Assembly: GCA_016169945.1 (NCBI GenBank)
Contig: JADLSH010000393.1
Location: forward strand, 12,395,001 to 12,459,000
From: Trachythela sp. YZ-2020
Lineage: Eukaryota > Cnidaria > Anthozoa > Malacalcyonacea > Clavulariidae
DNA: 64,000 nt
Direction: 5' to 3'
The notes below the pieces were generated by a model. That model made no database searches and had not been told where the DNA came from. It worked only from the letters and a program-made list of their open reading frames with translations. Below are positions 1 to 10,792 of the stretch, in pieces (the first letter of the stretch is position 1; each line of letters opens with the position of its first letter). The translations under genes were made by a program, and so were the position numbers.

Positions 1-1060
1 AAAATAAATGACCGCTTATATGCTTCCTGCCGGGGCGTGGGGGGAGACAATGTGTGCATGCATGGCTTTGTTTGCGTTGTTTACGCGAAATTTATTACGA
101 TGACGACATCGTGAAATTATTTCAGCTCTTTTGTTGAGTAAACAATCCTTGTTTTTTTCTTTCAAAATACAAAATTTTTCTTCTAAACATAAATTGCATC
201 GTTTTGATCCTCCCGTGTACGAAATAGAATGTTTTAAAATTTTCCAATTAATACTGAAATCCTTATTGTTTTCTTTCAATGTCCAAATATATTTCAAGTT
301 CCGTGTCATTTGCATGCTTTTATGCTGAAAAGATTTAGTGTGGTTGGCCAATCGCTCTTTGAATGTGGTTGCAGTCATGCCAATGTAATTTTTGATCGTG
401 TTTGTGTTGCTTACTGTGACTGTTGCTTTGTATACTATGTCCCTAGTCATGCATTGTTTTTGAAGCGGGCAAATGGTGTTTTTTCTACAACTGCAATTGG
501 TAGTGTCCCTCTCCTGTGGCTTGTTATTTCTAGATATGCGTGCATTGTGTTTAGTGATTACTGACTTAATATTGTTCATGCAGCTATAGCTTACTTTAAC
601 TGTATTTCTGTTAAAAATTTTATGTAGCTTGTGGTGCGGTGGAAAATGCTTGTCAATTAGACTAAGGAAATTACGTCCCATGTTTGTGCTAACACTCTTG
701 CTAAATGGTGGAACCAAATGATGTTGCGTTGCCTATTCCTGCGTTGTTTTTGCGGTGTGTGCTGAGTGTAGCTAAGTTCATGATTAAAGTTGCTATGCCT
801 AAGTGCGTTCTGATATATGGGTGCAGATTCCTGAAAAGTTTGCTCATCTGATGAAAGAAGTGCGATGCGCTTGTTAATTGATGCAGGTAGTTGTCTTGTG
901 ATGCTCGGTGGGTGATTAGAGTGCATATTTATGTATAGTGGATCGTCATTGGGCTTCCTATAGGGCCTATGTTTTCCATTGTTAAGGTCGAAAGTTACAT
1001 CTAAAAAATTTACAATGCGTAAATTTGATTCGGCGGTAATTTTTAGGTCAAACTGCTCGA
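1..1060 (-). pseudogene. Penelope-like element PLE-1, left copy (RT tail plus GIY-YIG endonuclease)
   Basis: The minus strand encodes the C-terminal part of a PLE polyprotein. Reading from 1056 down there is an RT-tail segment (LDVTFDLNNGK, YRKPNDDPLYI, HSNHPPSI), then a frameshift near 700, then a 233-residue frame (717-16). That frame has a Cys-rich knuckle (CSCRKNTICPLQKQC) and a GIY-YIG nuclease core: VYKATV, YIGMTATTFKERLANH, with R and H of the active site present. In PLEs this nuclease nicks the target for primed reverse transcription. The RT catalytic domain is missing, so the copy is 5' truncated and dead. The 3' tail runs off the window edge. It is the mirror partner of the copy at 1061-2157. 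Confidence 0.85.
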
Positions 1061-1994
1061 AAATTGGTGGTCAAACTGCTCGAGCAGTTTGACCTAAAAA
1101 TTACCGCCGAATCAAATTTACGCATTCAAGCAACAACAAGCGCATCGCACTTCTTTCATCAGATGAGCAAACTTTTCAGGAATCTGCACCCATATATCAG
1201 AACGCACTTAGGCATAGCAACTTTAATCATGAACTTAGCTACACTCAGCACACACCGCAAAAACAACGCAGGAATAGGCAACGCAACATCATTTGGTTCA
1301 ACCCACCATTTAGCAAGAGTGTTAGCACAAACATGGGACGTAATTTCCTTAGTCTAATTGACAAGCATTTTCCACCGCACCACAAGCTACATAAAATTTT
1401 TAACAGAAATACAGTTAAAGTAAGCTATAGCTGCATGAACAATATTAAGTCAGTAATCACTAAACACAATGCACGCATATCTAGAAATAACAAGCCACAG
1501 GAGAGGGACACTACCAATTGCAGTTGTAGAAAAAACACCATTTGCCCGCTTCAAAAACAATGCATGACTAGGGACATAGTATACAAAGCAACAGTCACAG
1601 TAAGCAACACAAACACGATCAAAATTACATTGGCATGACTGCAACCACATTCAAAGAGCGATTGGCCAACCACACTAAATCTTTTCAGCATAAAAAGCAT
1701 GCAAATGACACGGAACTTTCGAAATATATTTGGACATTGAAAGAAAACAATAAGGATTTCAGTATTAATTGGAAAATTTTAAAACATTCTATTTCGTACA
1801 CGGGAGGATCAAAACGATGCAATTTATGTTTAGAAGAAAAATTTTGTATTTTGAAAGAAAAAAACAAGGATTGTTTACTCAACAAAAGAGCTGAAATAAT
1901 TTCACGATGTCGTCATCGTAATAAATTTCGCGTAAACAACGCAAACAAAGCCATGCATGCACACATTGTCTCCCACCCACGCCCCGGCAGGAAG

Positions 1995-2002
1995 TATATA
2001 AG
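1995..2002 (+). promoter_or_regulatory. TATA-like box ahead of PLE-1 hammerhead
   Basis: TATATAAG lies 38 bases before the CTGATGA core of the hammerhead. If used, transcription would start inside or just before stem I of the ribozyme. The same spacing is seen in the other PLE tails here. Promoter activity is inferred, not shown. Confidence 0.45.
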
Positions 2003-2020
2003 CGGTCATTTCTTTCGATA

Positions 2021-2074
2021 CTTGTAAACTGCCTGATGATTCTTTTACAGATGAAACAGCCTGTTGCAGACAAG
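2021..2074 (+). ncRNA. Type I hammerhead ribozyme (HHR1)
   Basis: All core parts are present in order. Stem I 5' strand is CTTGT-AAA-CTGC (2021-2032) and pairs with GCAG-ACAAG (2066-2074), nine pairs around a three-A bulge. The core CTGATGA is at 2033-2039. Stem II is TCT/AGA flanked by a U-U pair (2040-2052). GAAA is at 2053-2056. Stem III is ACA/TGT with loop GCC, and the cleavage triplet is GTT, predicting a cut after 2065. PLEs of many animals are known to carry hammerheads in their pseudo-LTRs, and this one sits in the expected place. A second complete copy is at 34450-34503 on the other strand. Confidence 0.85.
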
Positions 2075-2158
2075 TTTTGAGGTAAGCGAAAATCTATAAT
2101 TTGCTCTAACTATATGTTGTCGAGCACTCTTTGAGTTTCGTAGACCTAAACCTACACG

Positions 2159-2179
2159 TATATATATATATATATATAT
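2159..2179. repeat. (TA)n microsatellite at PLE-1 3' end
   Basis: A run of about ten TA units begins where the PLE-1 tail stops. Similar tracts border other PLE tails in the window. Confidence 0.9.
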
Positions 2180-2954
2180 TGTATATTATATTATAGTGAA
2201 CTGTAAGGTTTTAGTGTCATGAGCACTTGCATTCAGTTCTATTTTCATATTAACACAGTTTTTAATAAAGATGGAGGCTAACAAAGAAAGGGAGACAAAT
2301 TACTGCAGGGTAAACAAATCACAGGGAAAATGACTATCCTAGAAGTATACGAAAGTCTCTTGGTTGAAGCAACTGGAAAGAGTTCGATTAGTTTGCGGTT
2401 TTGAAAGACACTGTGTCTGTCTTACTCTTTCAGCACACTCTTTATTACAATAGAAATTAAAAGACCTAAGTTAGAACATTAAAATGCTACTATGTACAAA
2501 TAAAGATTGGCGATCTAGATCGATTTCGCTGTAACCACAGCCTCTTAAGTAATACGTATTATTATTGTTAAACATAAAAAGCACAACTATATATCCTATG
2601 TAATAGATGCATAATACACATAATACATGTTTGGTGATTTGGATCTTGAATTTCTGTGAAGGATAGCTTTTTTGCGCAAATATTGTGCATTTTTTGGTAA
2701 ATAATGAAATTTTTACACGGTGGCTTTTTGAGCACAAGGACAGTGAACGCAAATCAGAAACTTTAATTTCTACGCCTAATGTTATATACTGTACATGTAG
2801 AATAATTTCTAATTTGCTTTTCTAATTATCAGACACAAAAGATATTTGGGATAACATGCGAGTATTGCGTGCAGGCGCATAACTAGCGAGCGAGAAAGGT
2901 CTTGAATCGTGTTACGCATCGATTACCATAGAATGACAGCCTATAGAAAAAAAA
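2180..2954. other. Intergenic, no supported feature
   Basis: AT-rich sequence with short open frames only; none shows a recognisable domain. Confidence 0.6.
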
Positions 2955-4090
2955 TCACAGCTGTCAGACGACCTTGCTAATGTTAGTTGAAGACTGGAAA
3001 AAGGCTGTTGACAGAAAAGATCTTGTGTCAGTTATATCGATGGATATGAGTGAGGCCTTTGACTCTTTATGCCACTCTCTTGTTATAAAGAAACTTGACG
3101 CTTATGGCTTTGACAGGAATTCTCTCCATCTCATTCGATCGTTCTTTGAAGACAGGCTGAATAGAGTGAAACTTAACGACGTTACAGGTGAATGGAAAAA
3201 TATGGAGCGTGGTTGTCCTCAGGGATCATCATTTGGACCCCTCCTATGGAATATGTTTCAAAATGATATGGCCTTACATGTTACAAAGGCTAACCTAACC
3301 ATCAACTATATGCAACAGGAAAGGACCATGACACAGTTGGGAATATTCTTCAAAGACTAGGGCAGAAAGCTTTGGATTGGTATAACAACAACCATCTCCT
3401 GGCCAACCCAGATAAATTCCAAACGCTCACCATAATCCGAGAACTGTAGATAAGGCCACGAATGATGAAACCATGAAAATAAGTGATCAAGTTGTCAAGA
3501 AAACAAAGGAAATTAAACTACTAGGAGTTAACATTGACGAAAATTTGAACTTCGTCAGTCATGTACCAAGGCTAGTCAGAAAGTAGGAGTACTTATGAGA
3601 CTACGTAACCTAATACTTTGCAATGCTAAATTAACATTATACAAATCGTCTATCTTACGTCACCTGACATACTGTCACTTGGTGTGGCATTTTTGTAAGG
3701 CATCAGATAGCAGGAAGCGTATTCAAGAGCGAGCGCTGAGGGCAATATACAGATCCAATACAGAGTCATACCAGGAATTACTCCATTGTGCTAAACTGCC
3801 AACACTACGAAACAGGCGTTTACAGGACATAGGTACACTGATGTTTAAGGTTAAACATGGACTTGCACCAAGTACCCTCTCCGAATTGTTTGTCTTCAAA
3901 AATGAACATTATTCTCTGAGAAATAGTGACTTTGACATGCCAAGGTTTGAAACTGTATGCTACGGAAAACACTCGATAATGAAACCAGAGAATCTACAAG
4001 CTTAACATCATTTAAGAACAATATTAGAAATATGGACATCTCGAGTATAATAGACAATAATGCCAATTGCTGCAAACTCTGCAGCTCATG
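2955..4090 (+). pseudogene. Decayed LINE reverse transcriptase (LINE-A)
   Basis: The fragment starts within the RT domain (LLMLVEDWKKAVDR) and carries SMDMSEAFDSLCHSL (motif A region, catalytic D) and RGCPQGSSFGPLLWN (motif B). The motif C region is mutated: where YADD is expected it reads INYMQQ. A frameshift near 3360 leads to a broken stretch, then a 136-residue C-terminal frame (3595-4005) with RHLTYCHLVWHF and IQERALRAIY, typical of the LINE RT tail. No endonuclease domain is left. The wording fits the CR1/Jockey group; clade assignment is approximate. Confidence 0.85.
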
Positions 4091-4429
4091 ATATAGATAG
4101 TTTTGAATTTTAGCTGTCAGACTGTCCGTTTATGTTTTTGAGTTGTGCATGTATTTTAAAGATTGTATACTTATGTCAGTTAATGTAAGGTAATTGTCCA
4201 ATATTGTAATAATGATACACAGTATAGTATAAATAGTGTCCTCAATTAGTTGTAAATAAGCTAATTATTACTATTATTATTTAAAAGTCTAATGTTCCGC
4301 TTGTATGGTAAAAACAAAATGTAAATTTCGACCCCTGGACACTGGTGTGTTCAGTATTCCAGCTAGCAGTAATATAGTGGTCAATTGATCAAATATAATG
4401 AAAATCTACAACAGGTTATTCTACATTAA

Positions 4430-4524
4430 CCCATAAACTGGCAGTATCCTACCAATGCCAAGTAAAATCGTCATGCATTAAACAGAGTAAAATACTAAAG
4501 TAGGGTGCATTGCAAGCTAATGGG
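4430..4524. mobile_element. piggyBac-type MITE, copy 1
   Basis: A 95-bp element starts CCCATAAACTGG, ends GCTAATGGG, and has TTAA on both sides (4426-4429, 4525-4528). TTAA duplications and CCC/GGG ends are the piggyBac signature. No coding capacity. Confidence 0.75.
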
Positions 4525-4540
4525 TTAACAAGAGACACTA

Positions 4541-4976
4541 CAAGGTCTGAAATGTAAATTATTTTTCAATATCCAACTGGGATACCAGGATTCAAAGTTT
4601 TAGTATCCCCACAGAGGGATCTGGTATCCCACTAAATATTCGTTCCCGTACGTTTTGGCATCCCTGACTCATCTGAATAATGACATCCCATTTTGGTATC
4701 TGTATACCTGACGTCTGACCCATCTCACTGATACAAGTACAGTAACAATAACAACAGCAGACAACTAGACAGTAAACAAGTTGGTATCATGAATGTAATA
4801 CACTAAGATGCAAACTTCTATAGACTTATCTTGAATGTTGACCGGAGACATTTCATGTTATACTAATGTTTGAAAGTTTGTAGTATTCAGTCGGGATACA
4901 AGTCATCATGGTTTGGTATCCAAAATCACATTTTGGTATCCTGTGGATATTGGGATACTGCAAATTTCAGACCCTG
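4541..4976. mobile_element. hAT-like non-autonomous element
   Basis: The ends are inverted copies of CARGGTCTGAAAT, and the interior is rich in GGTATCC words. CAG...CTG termini suggest hAT, but no matching 8-bp target duplication is visible. It sits between two piggyBac MITE copies. Confidence 0.5.
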
Positions 4977-4992
4977 CACTGGCAGTTGTTAA

Positions 4993-5097
4993 CCCACTAA
5001 CTGGCAGTACCCTATCAGTGACGAGTAAAATCGTCTGGCATTAGACAGAGTAAAATACTAAAGTAAGGCACATCTGGGCACATTGCATGCTAATGGG
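4993..5097. mobile_element. piggyBac-type MITE, copy 2
   Basis: Second copy of the 4430 element, with ends CCCACTAACTGG and GCTAATGGG and TTAA at 4989-4992 and 5098-5101. It carries a small insertion relative to copy 1. Confidence 0.75.
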
Positions 5098-5101
5098 TTA
5101 A

Positions 5102-5661
5102 GACTCCGATAATCTACAGTATATACATGTAGATAAAGTTTACCCAATATAGCATGTTTGGAGAAACAATGGCTTTTTAGACTATCGTTACATGAAACGA
5201 GCCAGATGTCACATTAGCTTTCGAGCACATATTCATTTCTCGTTTCCCGTTCAAAACTCACTGAAGAAATTCTTGCAAGAATGGTTTCATGTGAAAAAAG
5301 AAATCCAGTAAATCAAATTCCAATTGCATTTGTTTTCTATCAACTTGCAGTCATTTTGTAAAGTTGCTTAGTTACTTATCCAAACGTAGATGGTGGTCAA
5401 CCCGAAAGCCTGTGCTACTTTGATCACTGTACGCTGTCACATTTTTCAATATATTCACATTTTTGCTGTTAAATATATTTATGATAATTCCAATTTTATA
5501 CTTATACTTACTGTGTACATATATATAAATAGGTGTGAATAAATTGATTCGATTCGGTAAATGGGCACAAGTATATTCTTTCATCACTATGTTTTTATGT
5601 TGATAATGTAATTAATTTGTGGAAGAATCAATCCTGCTTCTATTAGAACTTTGACAAATCA
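5102..5661. other. Intergenic, no supported feature
   Basis: No convincing gene or repeat end seen. The 71-codon minus-strand frame here is low complexity and has no domain. Confidence 0.5.
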
Positions 5662-5667
5662 GGGTTC

Positions 5668-6924
5668 CAGGGCTTTCAAAATTATTTCAAGTAGGCGGCT
5701 GCGATGAGAAAGTAGGCGGCTGCAGTGACGTCACTCATCAGAGCAACGCTAAATATCGGGGTGGTGCTGATAACGCGCGCCGAATGTTGGCACAATTTCA
5801 ATGGGGTTCGGGGTCATGCACAGTCGGGAAATTTGAAAATTTATAATCTCTGAAATGCCGTTTCTTGCACTTTGGGACGAAGATTTACAGCATTCTGAAG
5901 GCCCAAACATATCATGAATAAAAATGCTCTATTATTTTCTTGCCATGCGGTGCTGTGAGGTGAATGCAGAGTTTTTCGCTTCAGCTTGAGCCATTCATTA
6001 TTACTGTAATAAATAGTGTACAACTAGTCAGGCATAAAAAACTGAATTCGAGTTTTAAAACTGAATTCGAAAACGTCTGTAAAAAGAATTGCATTTTACC
6101 TGGCAAGTCGTGTGGTTTTTTTGTCATTCCAAACGAAAACAGCGTCCCACATAGCCTGCGTGGCCGGCCCTCGTTGGAAGGGAAAAGAAGAGCGGGGATT
6201 GAGGGCCTGCAAGAAAACCCGGCTTTCGTGAGTAAACGCCCTAATGAAGGCTCATTAAAATTGACCAATAAAAATGCAGCTGGACTATAAGGAAAACCCC
6301 GAACCGAAGGAAATGTATTCGCTTGTCCATAAACATGTCAATCAATACGAAGAAATGTAGTAATATATTCCTGTGTGCGTAAACATGTCAGTTAATTCTT
6401 GGTGTTGACCAATTAAATTCTACGTTCAAAAATTGAACGGCGTTTACTTACGAAAGGCGGGTTTTCTTGCAGGCCCTCAATCCCCGCTCTTCTTTTCCCT
6501 TCCAACGAGGGCCGGCCATGCAGGCTACGTCCCACAGCGTTTGTTTGACATTCCTTGTTGAATAATGCATGAATTCGTCCGACCACGTGCTATGCTCGAA
6601 GGCGCACATGGATTTTCCTATGATACTTTGAGTAATTAAATTATTACGCATCAAAGTCGACCCAGGATTACTCGAAGTACTGCCTTTCCCGCTGACCAAC
6701 AATTAAAGAAATTCAAAATGGACGAAATCAGTTTCTATCAACGAATATAAACATCGATTGTTTTTTAATAAAAATGGACACTTTTGCATAAGAAATGACT
6801 GCATTGGATGCTTAAAGTATCGAGAAAGGTGAAGAGCATATATTTTGCTTCTTGAAAGAAAAGTAGGCGGCGATAAACATCGTGGCACCCAGCGGTCCAC
6901 CGCCGGCTTACTTTGAAAGCCCTG
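5668..6924. mobile_element. DNA transposon remnant with CAGGGCTTTCAAA ends
   Basis: Terminal inverted repeats CAGGGCTTTCAAA lie at both edges, followed inward by AGTAGGCGGC-type words. The 6-bp direct repeat gggttc abuts both ends (5662-5667, 6925-6930). The termini look hAT-like, but an 8-bp duplication is not clear. No transposase is readable; the interior contains the MULE-type foldback at 6152-6527. Confidence 0.65.
6152..6527. mobile_element. Mutator-like foldback MITE nested in the 5668 element
   Basis: Two nearly identical inverted arms of 89 bp (6152-6240 and 6439-6527) begin TAGCCTGC and include GGCCGGCCCTCGTTGG. The flanks carry an exact 9-bp direct repeat, cgtcccaca (6143-6151 and 6528-6536). 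Long inverted arms with a 9-bp target duplication are typical of Mutator-like elements. The few arm differences suggest it is younger than its host element. Confidence 0.8.
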
Positions 6925-7110
6925 GGGTTCTGTATCAACTAACCTGCTAGAACCAACACTGGCATCATATCTACCACATATATTGAATAGTACATATAAT
7001 GATACAATTTTCTCATAAAAAGCTATATATGTCCAAATAAGCAATTGCAGAGCACTGCAAATCTACCAGAATGACATTGACAAATTTATGTTATGTTTGT
7101 ACCAAAGCAA

Positions 7111-7633
7111 CAGTGCTGTAAGAGTGTAAGTAACTTTGTGTCTTCGTTACAAGTAACGAAATTACACATAATCGTGACTTTTTGAAGTAACTGTAACTAG
7201 TTATATTTTGGCTTAAAATGGAACTATAATGCATACTTTGCTGACCAACTTTTACATTACTTTTCTTGTTACATTCCCATGCTTAAAACTCACCACGGTT
7301 TTCTTCCCCAGACAGGGTTTTGCTCAAGAAAGCATGCTCGCAAGCTAATTTTACAGTATGTATGTGCAACGTCACACAATGCAATGCAATGCAACATAAA
7401 ACATAACTAAACTTACTGTCAATGTAAGTAAAAAACCTGGGATGTAACTTAAAAAAAGTTAGAAAAATTTCCAAGTATTAACTTTGTGACTAGTTACAAA
7501 AATATAGATGTAATTCTATAACGGTAACTAGTTAGGTTTTTTAGTGTAACTATTACCGGTAACTAGTTCCCTTTTTGAGTATGTAACTGTAACTGTAACT
7601 AGTTCCAAAAAATAAGTAACTTTTACAGCACTG
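7111..7633. mobile_element. hAT MITE, GTAAC-rich
   Basis: A 523-bp element with CAGTGCTGTAA/TTACAGCACTG ends and an exact 8-bp target duplication caaagcaa (7103-7110, 7634-7641). The interior is full of GTAACTAGTTAC-like words. A diverged relative lies at 29226-29787. Confidence 0.85.
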
Positions 7634-7641
7634 CAAAGCAA

Positions 7642-8733
7642 TAATAAATGATTGATTACAGAACAATAATTCGCTTTGTTAGCATCCTATATTTAGGATT
7701 CAAAAAATTCTAAATGTTTAGCAATTAAAACACAGCAATAAATGATCTACTTACACTTTACTTGGGGATATAAAAAGATATAACATTTGCCATAAAGCAA
7801 ATTCAAAATCCATTTGACGATATTTCAATATTCTCCTGAAGTACTTCCATCGTTTGCTGACGGATAAATTTGGACACATTTTTGATACAGCTTGATCTGA
7901 AGTAGACTCCGATGAAATAGTCACTTTCATGGTTTATATATCATGGCAAAAATTATGGGTTTTCAACTACTTCTTCCAGAAAATTGTTCTTGAAAGACGC
8001 CATTTTGTTGACATGTCATCGTTTTGACCGCGTGCGACGAACCGGCCTGGAACGAGGTTTCAACACTGAGCGCAGACACAACTGGATGGTTACGGAGCAA
8101 TCTCGTTCCCCGAGCCTGCGATCCTTTGGGAAGAAGTGATACGATGAGAACGATGAGCCAGCTGGCTCCAGGTTCGCAGCTCCAGTTTCGCGAACCTGGA
8201 GCCAGCTCCAGATTGGCTCGAAACTGGAGCTGGGACGACAAGTTTGTAAACAAAGCGTTTTGGCCGCTTAACCAGTAATGTAAATGAAATTTTTTTGAAA
8301 GACCATTTTTGCCTGTCATATTTTCTAGTACGTGACCGAAAATGAGAACTTTATTCCGTTTTGTTTGTCCAGAGTAGCTTGTGAAATTTGACTATTTTTT
8401 CTGACGAAGGGGCTGGTCAGCGGTCCGACTGATCGTATAGCTTTTTAAAACCTTAATTTTTTACCTTTATAGTGGCAAACTGTAAAATTTGATTCATGAC
8501 CGTTCTAGAGAAAGTATTCAAATATAATATCAAGCAATAAGCGTACTTCTACATCGCGAAACCGCGATAAATAACTCTGGCAAAGTCGAGACATCTATTT
8601 CACGCGCGGCCCGCTTGTATTAATTTCACACTTCCGTGAACACACAACTTTGTTATCGGTAAATTTGCGTTTTGGAGAAATAACCTATTGAACGTTTAAT
8701 GATATATTATTATTTATTGCACTTTTTTAAAGA
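7642..8733. other. Intergenic, repeat-derived, no gene seen
   Basis: AT-rich to 7980, then a GC-richer patch holding the hairpin at 8162-8205. The overlapping frames of both strands at 7963-8319 follow this palindrome and are not credible genes. Confidence 0.5.
8162..8205. repeat. 16-bp perfect hairpin
   Basis: Arms CTGGCTCCAGGTTCGC (8162-8177) and its complement (8190-8205) enclose a 12-nt loop that itself ends GTTTC. Related CTCCAG words continue to 8235, so it is probably part of an old foldback repeat. Confidence 0.7.
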
Positions 8734-9021
8734 CTAAACGATCGAAACATCTTCCATATCTGCAACACACAACGCAAACAAGATCGCGAAAAATGGTGTT
8801 AAATGCGGCTCAGATTGCCGAACGTCAAATACGTCTAGCATAGTACAAATTGTTTCGCAAAATTTCCTCTTAAACTCGCCTTTCTGCGATTTTTCAAAAG
8901 ATGACCCTTCTAGATTGATTGTCATTCTACCATATCCTATAGTATTAAAAATTTTAGGATGTATGTCCAGCATGAGCAACTCATGTGAACACTGGCATTC
9001 GTGACCGACATGAGAAATCAA
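8734..9021 (-). CDS. Unassigned 95-codon open frame
   Basis: An uninterrupted frame with balanced composition, including the segment RKFCETICTMLDVFDVRQ and a C-terminal FFAILFALCVADME. I recognise no family, and no splice-site context or neighbour supports a gene. It may be an exon or chance. Confidence 0.2.
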   Translation of the reverse strand: MISHVGHECQCSHELLMLDIHPKIFNTIGYGRMTINLEGSSFEKSQKGEFKRKFCETICTMLDVFDVRQSEPHLTPFFAILFALCVADMEDVSIV

Positions 9022-9257
9022 CTTTCAAGAGATGTAAAATCAACTTGTTTACTTAATACGGTTTTTCGGGTACAAAGCGATGTTTTAGAAATGTGACAAT
9101 AACGCAGTTTTTATTGTACTCGTATATACAGTAGTATCTTGCATAATATGACGTGTGAACACATATTCAAAGGAAGGGAGTGTATTAATCCTACTTAATT
9201 AACATAATCCACGAAACCACAAATTAAACCTACGCTAAATAGATATTTTTTGTTTTG

Positions 9258-9313
9258 AAAATCTTGAAAAAGCATCGTTTTTCGAGCGAAAAGCGATGCT
9301 TTTTCAAGATTTT
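9258..9313. repeat. 20-bp perfect hairpin
   Basis: Arms at 9258-9277 (AAAATCTTGAAAAAGCATCG) and 9294-9313 pair perfectly around a 16-nt loop. It is a foldback of unknown role; terminator, small MITE core and small-RNA precursor are all possible. Confidence 0.8.
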
Positions 9314-9317
9314 TAAA

Positions 9318-10469
9318 CCACAAAATAAAAGTACAAAAACTACAGTAGATGATAGCAGTAAAGTGTGAAGCATTAAGTATGCATGGCTGTCCGCACGCTG
9401 CATGCAATATAGTAATTATATAGCTGTCGCTTGTAGAGCGTTTGAGCAAGATTAATGTATATATTTATATTTTTGTTTTATTTTAATAATATTGCCCACA
9501 TAAAGAAAAACATTTTACATTTGTAGTAATGTATAAATTATTTTACACTTGGGCTAGGGGCTTACTAGAAACCTTGATAGGCTTTTTACTTAAGACCCCT
9601 AGTTAATATATAATTTTAATTATAAACTGTATATTATACTATTATAAACCAGTTCGAAGAATAAAGTTTCAAGAAAAGAATGAAATGATTCGTTTAGATA
9701 TAACACTATCTACAGTAGATATAATCAACTATATACAGACTATATACAGTAAGAGATTTAGCAAATAGGAGAACTTTACACTTCTATTGCGAGGAGTGGG
9801 GTTTTGCGAATCATAGTTCGAAATACTTGCTAAATTTTGTTAACTTTCTATTTGCTTTTAAAATACAAACAGTTTTACATTCTTAAACAGCTTTTATCAA
9901 GAGACAAGTAACGTAACCAAACAAAATCGTATGCTTTGAAGCTGTTGTTATGTTCTCTCAAGCGCTGTGCCATATCAAGGTCGTCATTTATATTAATATT
10001 TATATCATAATTGCCATAAGATTTGTTGTTGTTTGAAATCATTTATAAGCTATTAAGCTTTGCTTCGATTTACTTGTCATTTAAAACCGGTTTTGATTTA
10101 TCTCGGCAAAAATATTGAAATATTTATAGTCCATTGACATTGTTTTTCTTAAACACTAGTATGTTCTAGTATGGCGTAAAATTGTTAGGGAAAGCCGGTA
10201 TGCCTTTCCTTTTTGTGACTGATTCTAACATGAGTATTAAATTGGAGGCAAAGTATAATAGAACAGCATATAGTCAGCCTTGACTTTGGTTTAGTAGCCT
10301 TCTACTTGGCCATATTATATAAGAATGCAAGTAAATTATAGCAGATAAGGTTTACATAAATATTTTTCTAATATATACTTCGTCTAGCTTGTGTCTACAC
10401 ATTCTATATACGAATATACATAAACTGATGAGAGATGTCACAGAAGCCTATGCAACAAGGGCGTCAATC
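9318..10469. other. Intergenic, no supported feature
   Basis: AT-rich DNA with no recognisable domain, RNA gene or repeat end. Confidence 0.55.
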
Positions 10470-10655
10470 CTGGGGGGATGGGGGGGGGGGCGAATCTAAC
10501 TAGACTTAGCGTTAGTATTAGAGAAAGAGTTAGAGAGAGTGTTAGGGTTAGAGAAAGGGTTAGGGTTAGAGAAAGGATCGGAGATAGAGAAAGGGTTAGA
10601 GAGAGGATTAGAGTTAGAGAAAGGGTTAGAGTTAGAGAGAGGGTTAGGGTTCGAG
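10470..10655. repeat. Poly-G run and degenerate GTTAGG/GTTAGA hexamer tract
   Basis: A G-run (about 10472-10488) is followed by an imperfect tract of GTTAGG, GTTAGA and GAGAAA words, reminiscent of metazoan telomere repeats but too degenerate and too short to be a telomere. A complementary version lies at 26255-26400. Confidence 0.75.
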
Positions 10656-10792
10656 GGAGGAGTGGGATTTATCTTCCTTATCTTTATCTTCCTTATACTA
10701 AGCCCGGAGTTATATAGTAAACTCCGCTCGGAGATATATACTAAGCTCGGTTCCGAGCTATCCCTGGGTCTATCCTTACATCTTAGAGCTCG

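Larger units (their letters stand above)
1061..2157 (+). pseudogene. Penelope-like element PLE-1, right copy
   Basis: This copy is the inverted partner of the left one; the two arms meet around 1060-1071, where an 11-nt spacer separates them. It lacks about 190 bases of the RT tail that the left copy keeps (jump near 1126). Three overlapping frames (1064-1357, 1333-1638, 1635-2027) carry the same linker, Cys-rich knuckle and GIY-YIG core, so at least two frameshifts are present. The 3' end is complete: a TATA-like box, a hammerhead, the tail motif GAGCACTCT (2122-2130) and CCTACACG running into (TA)n. A non-functional insertion, but the clearest view of the family's 3' end in the window. Confidence 0.85.

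Noticed and set aside
5964..6702. Mirror-image open frames on both strands
   Set aside because: They are translations of the two arms of the Mutator-like foldback.
10500..10655. Telomere array
   Set aside because: Units are too irregular and the tract is internal and short.
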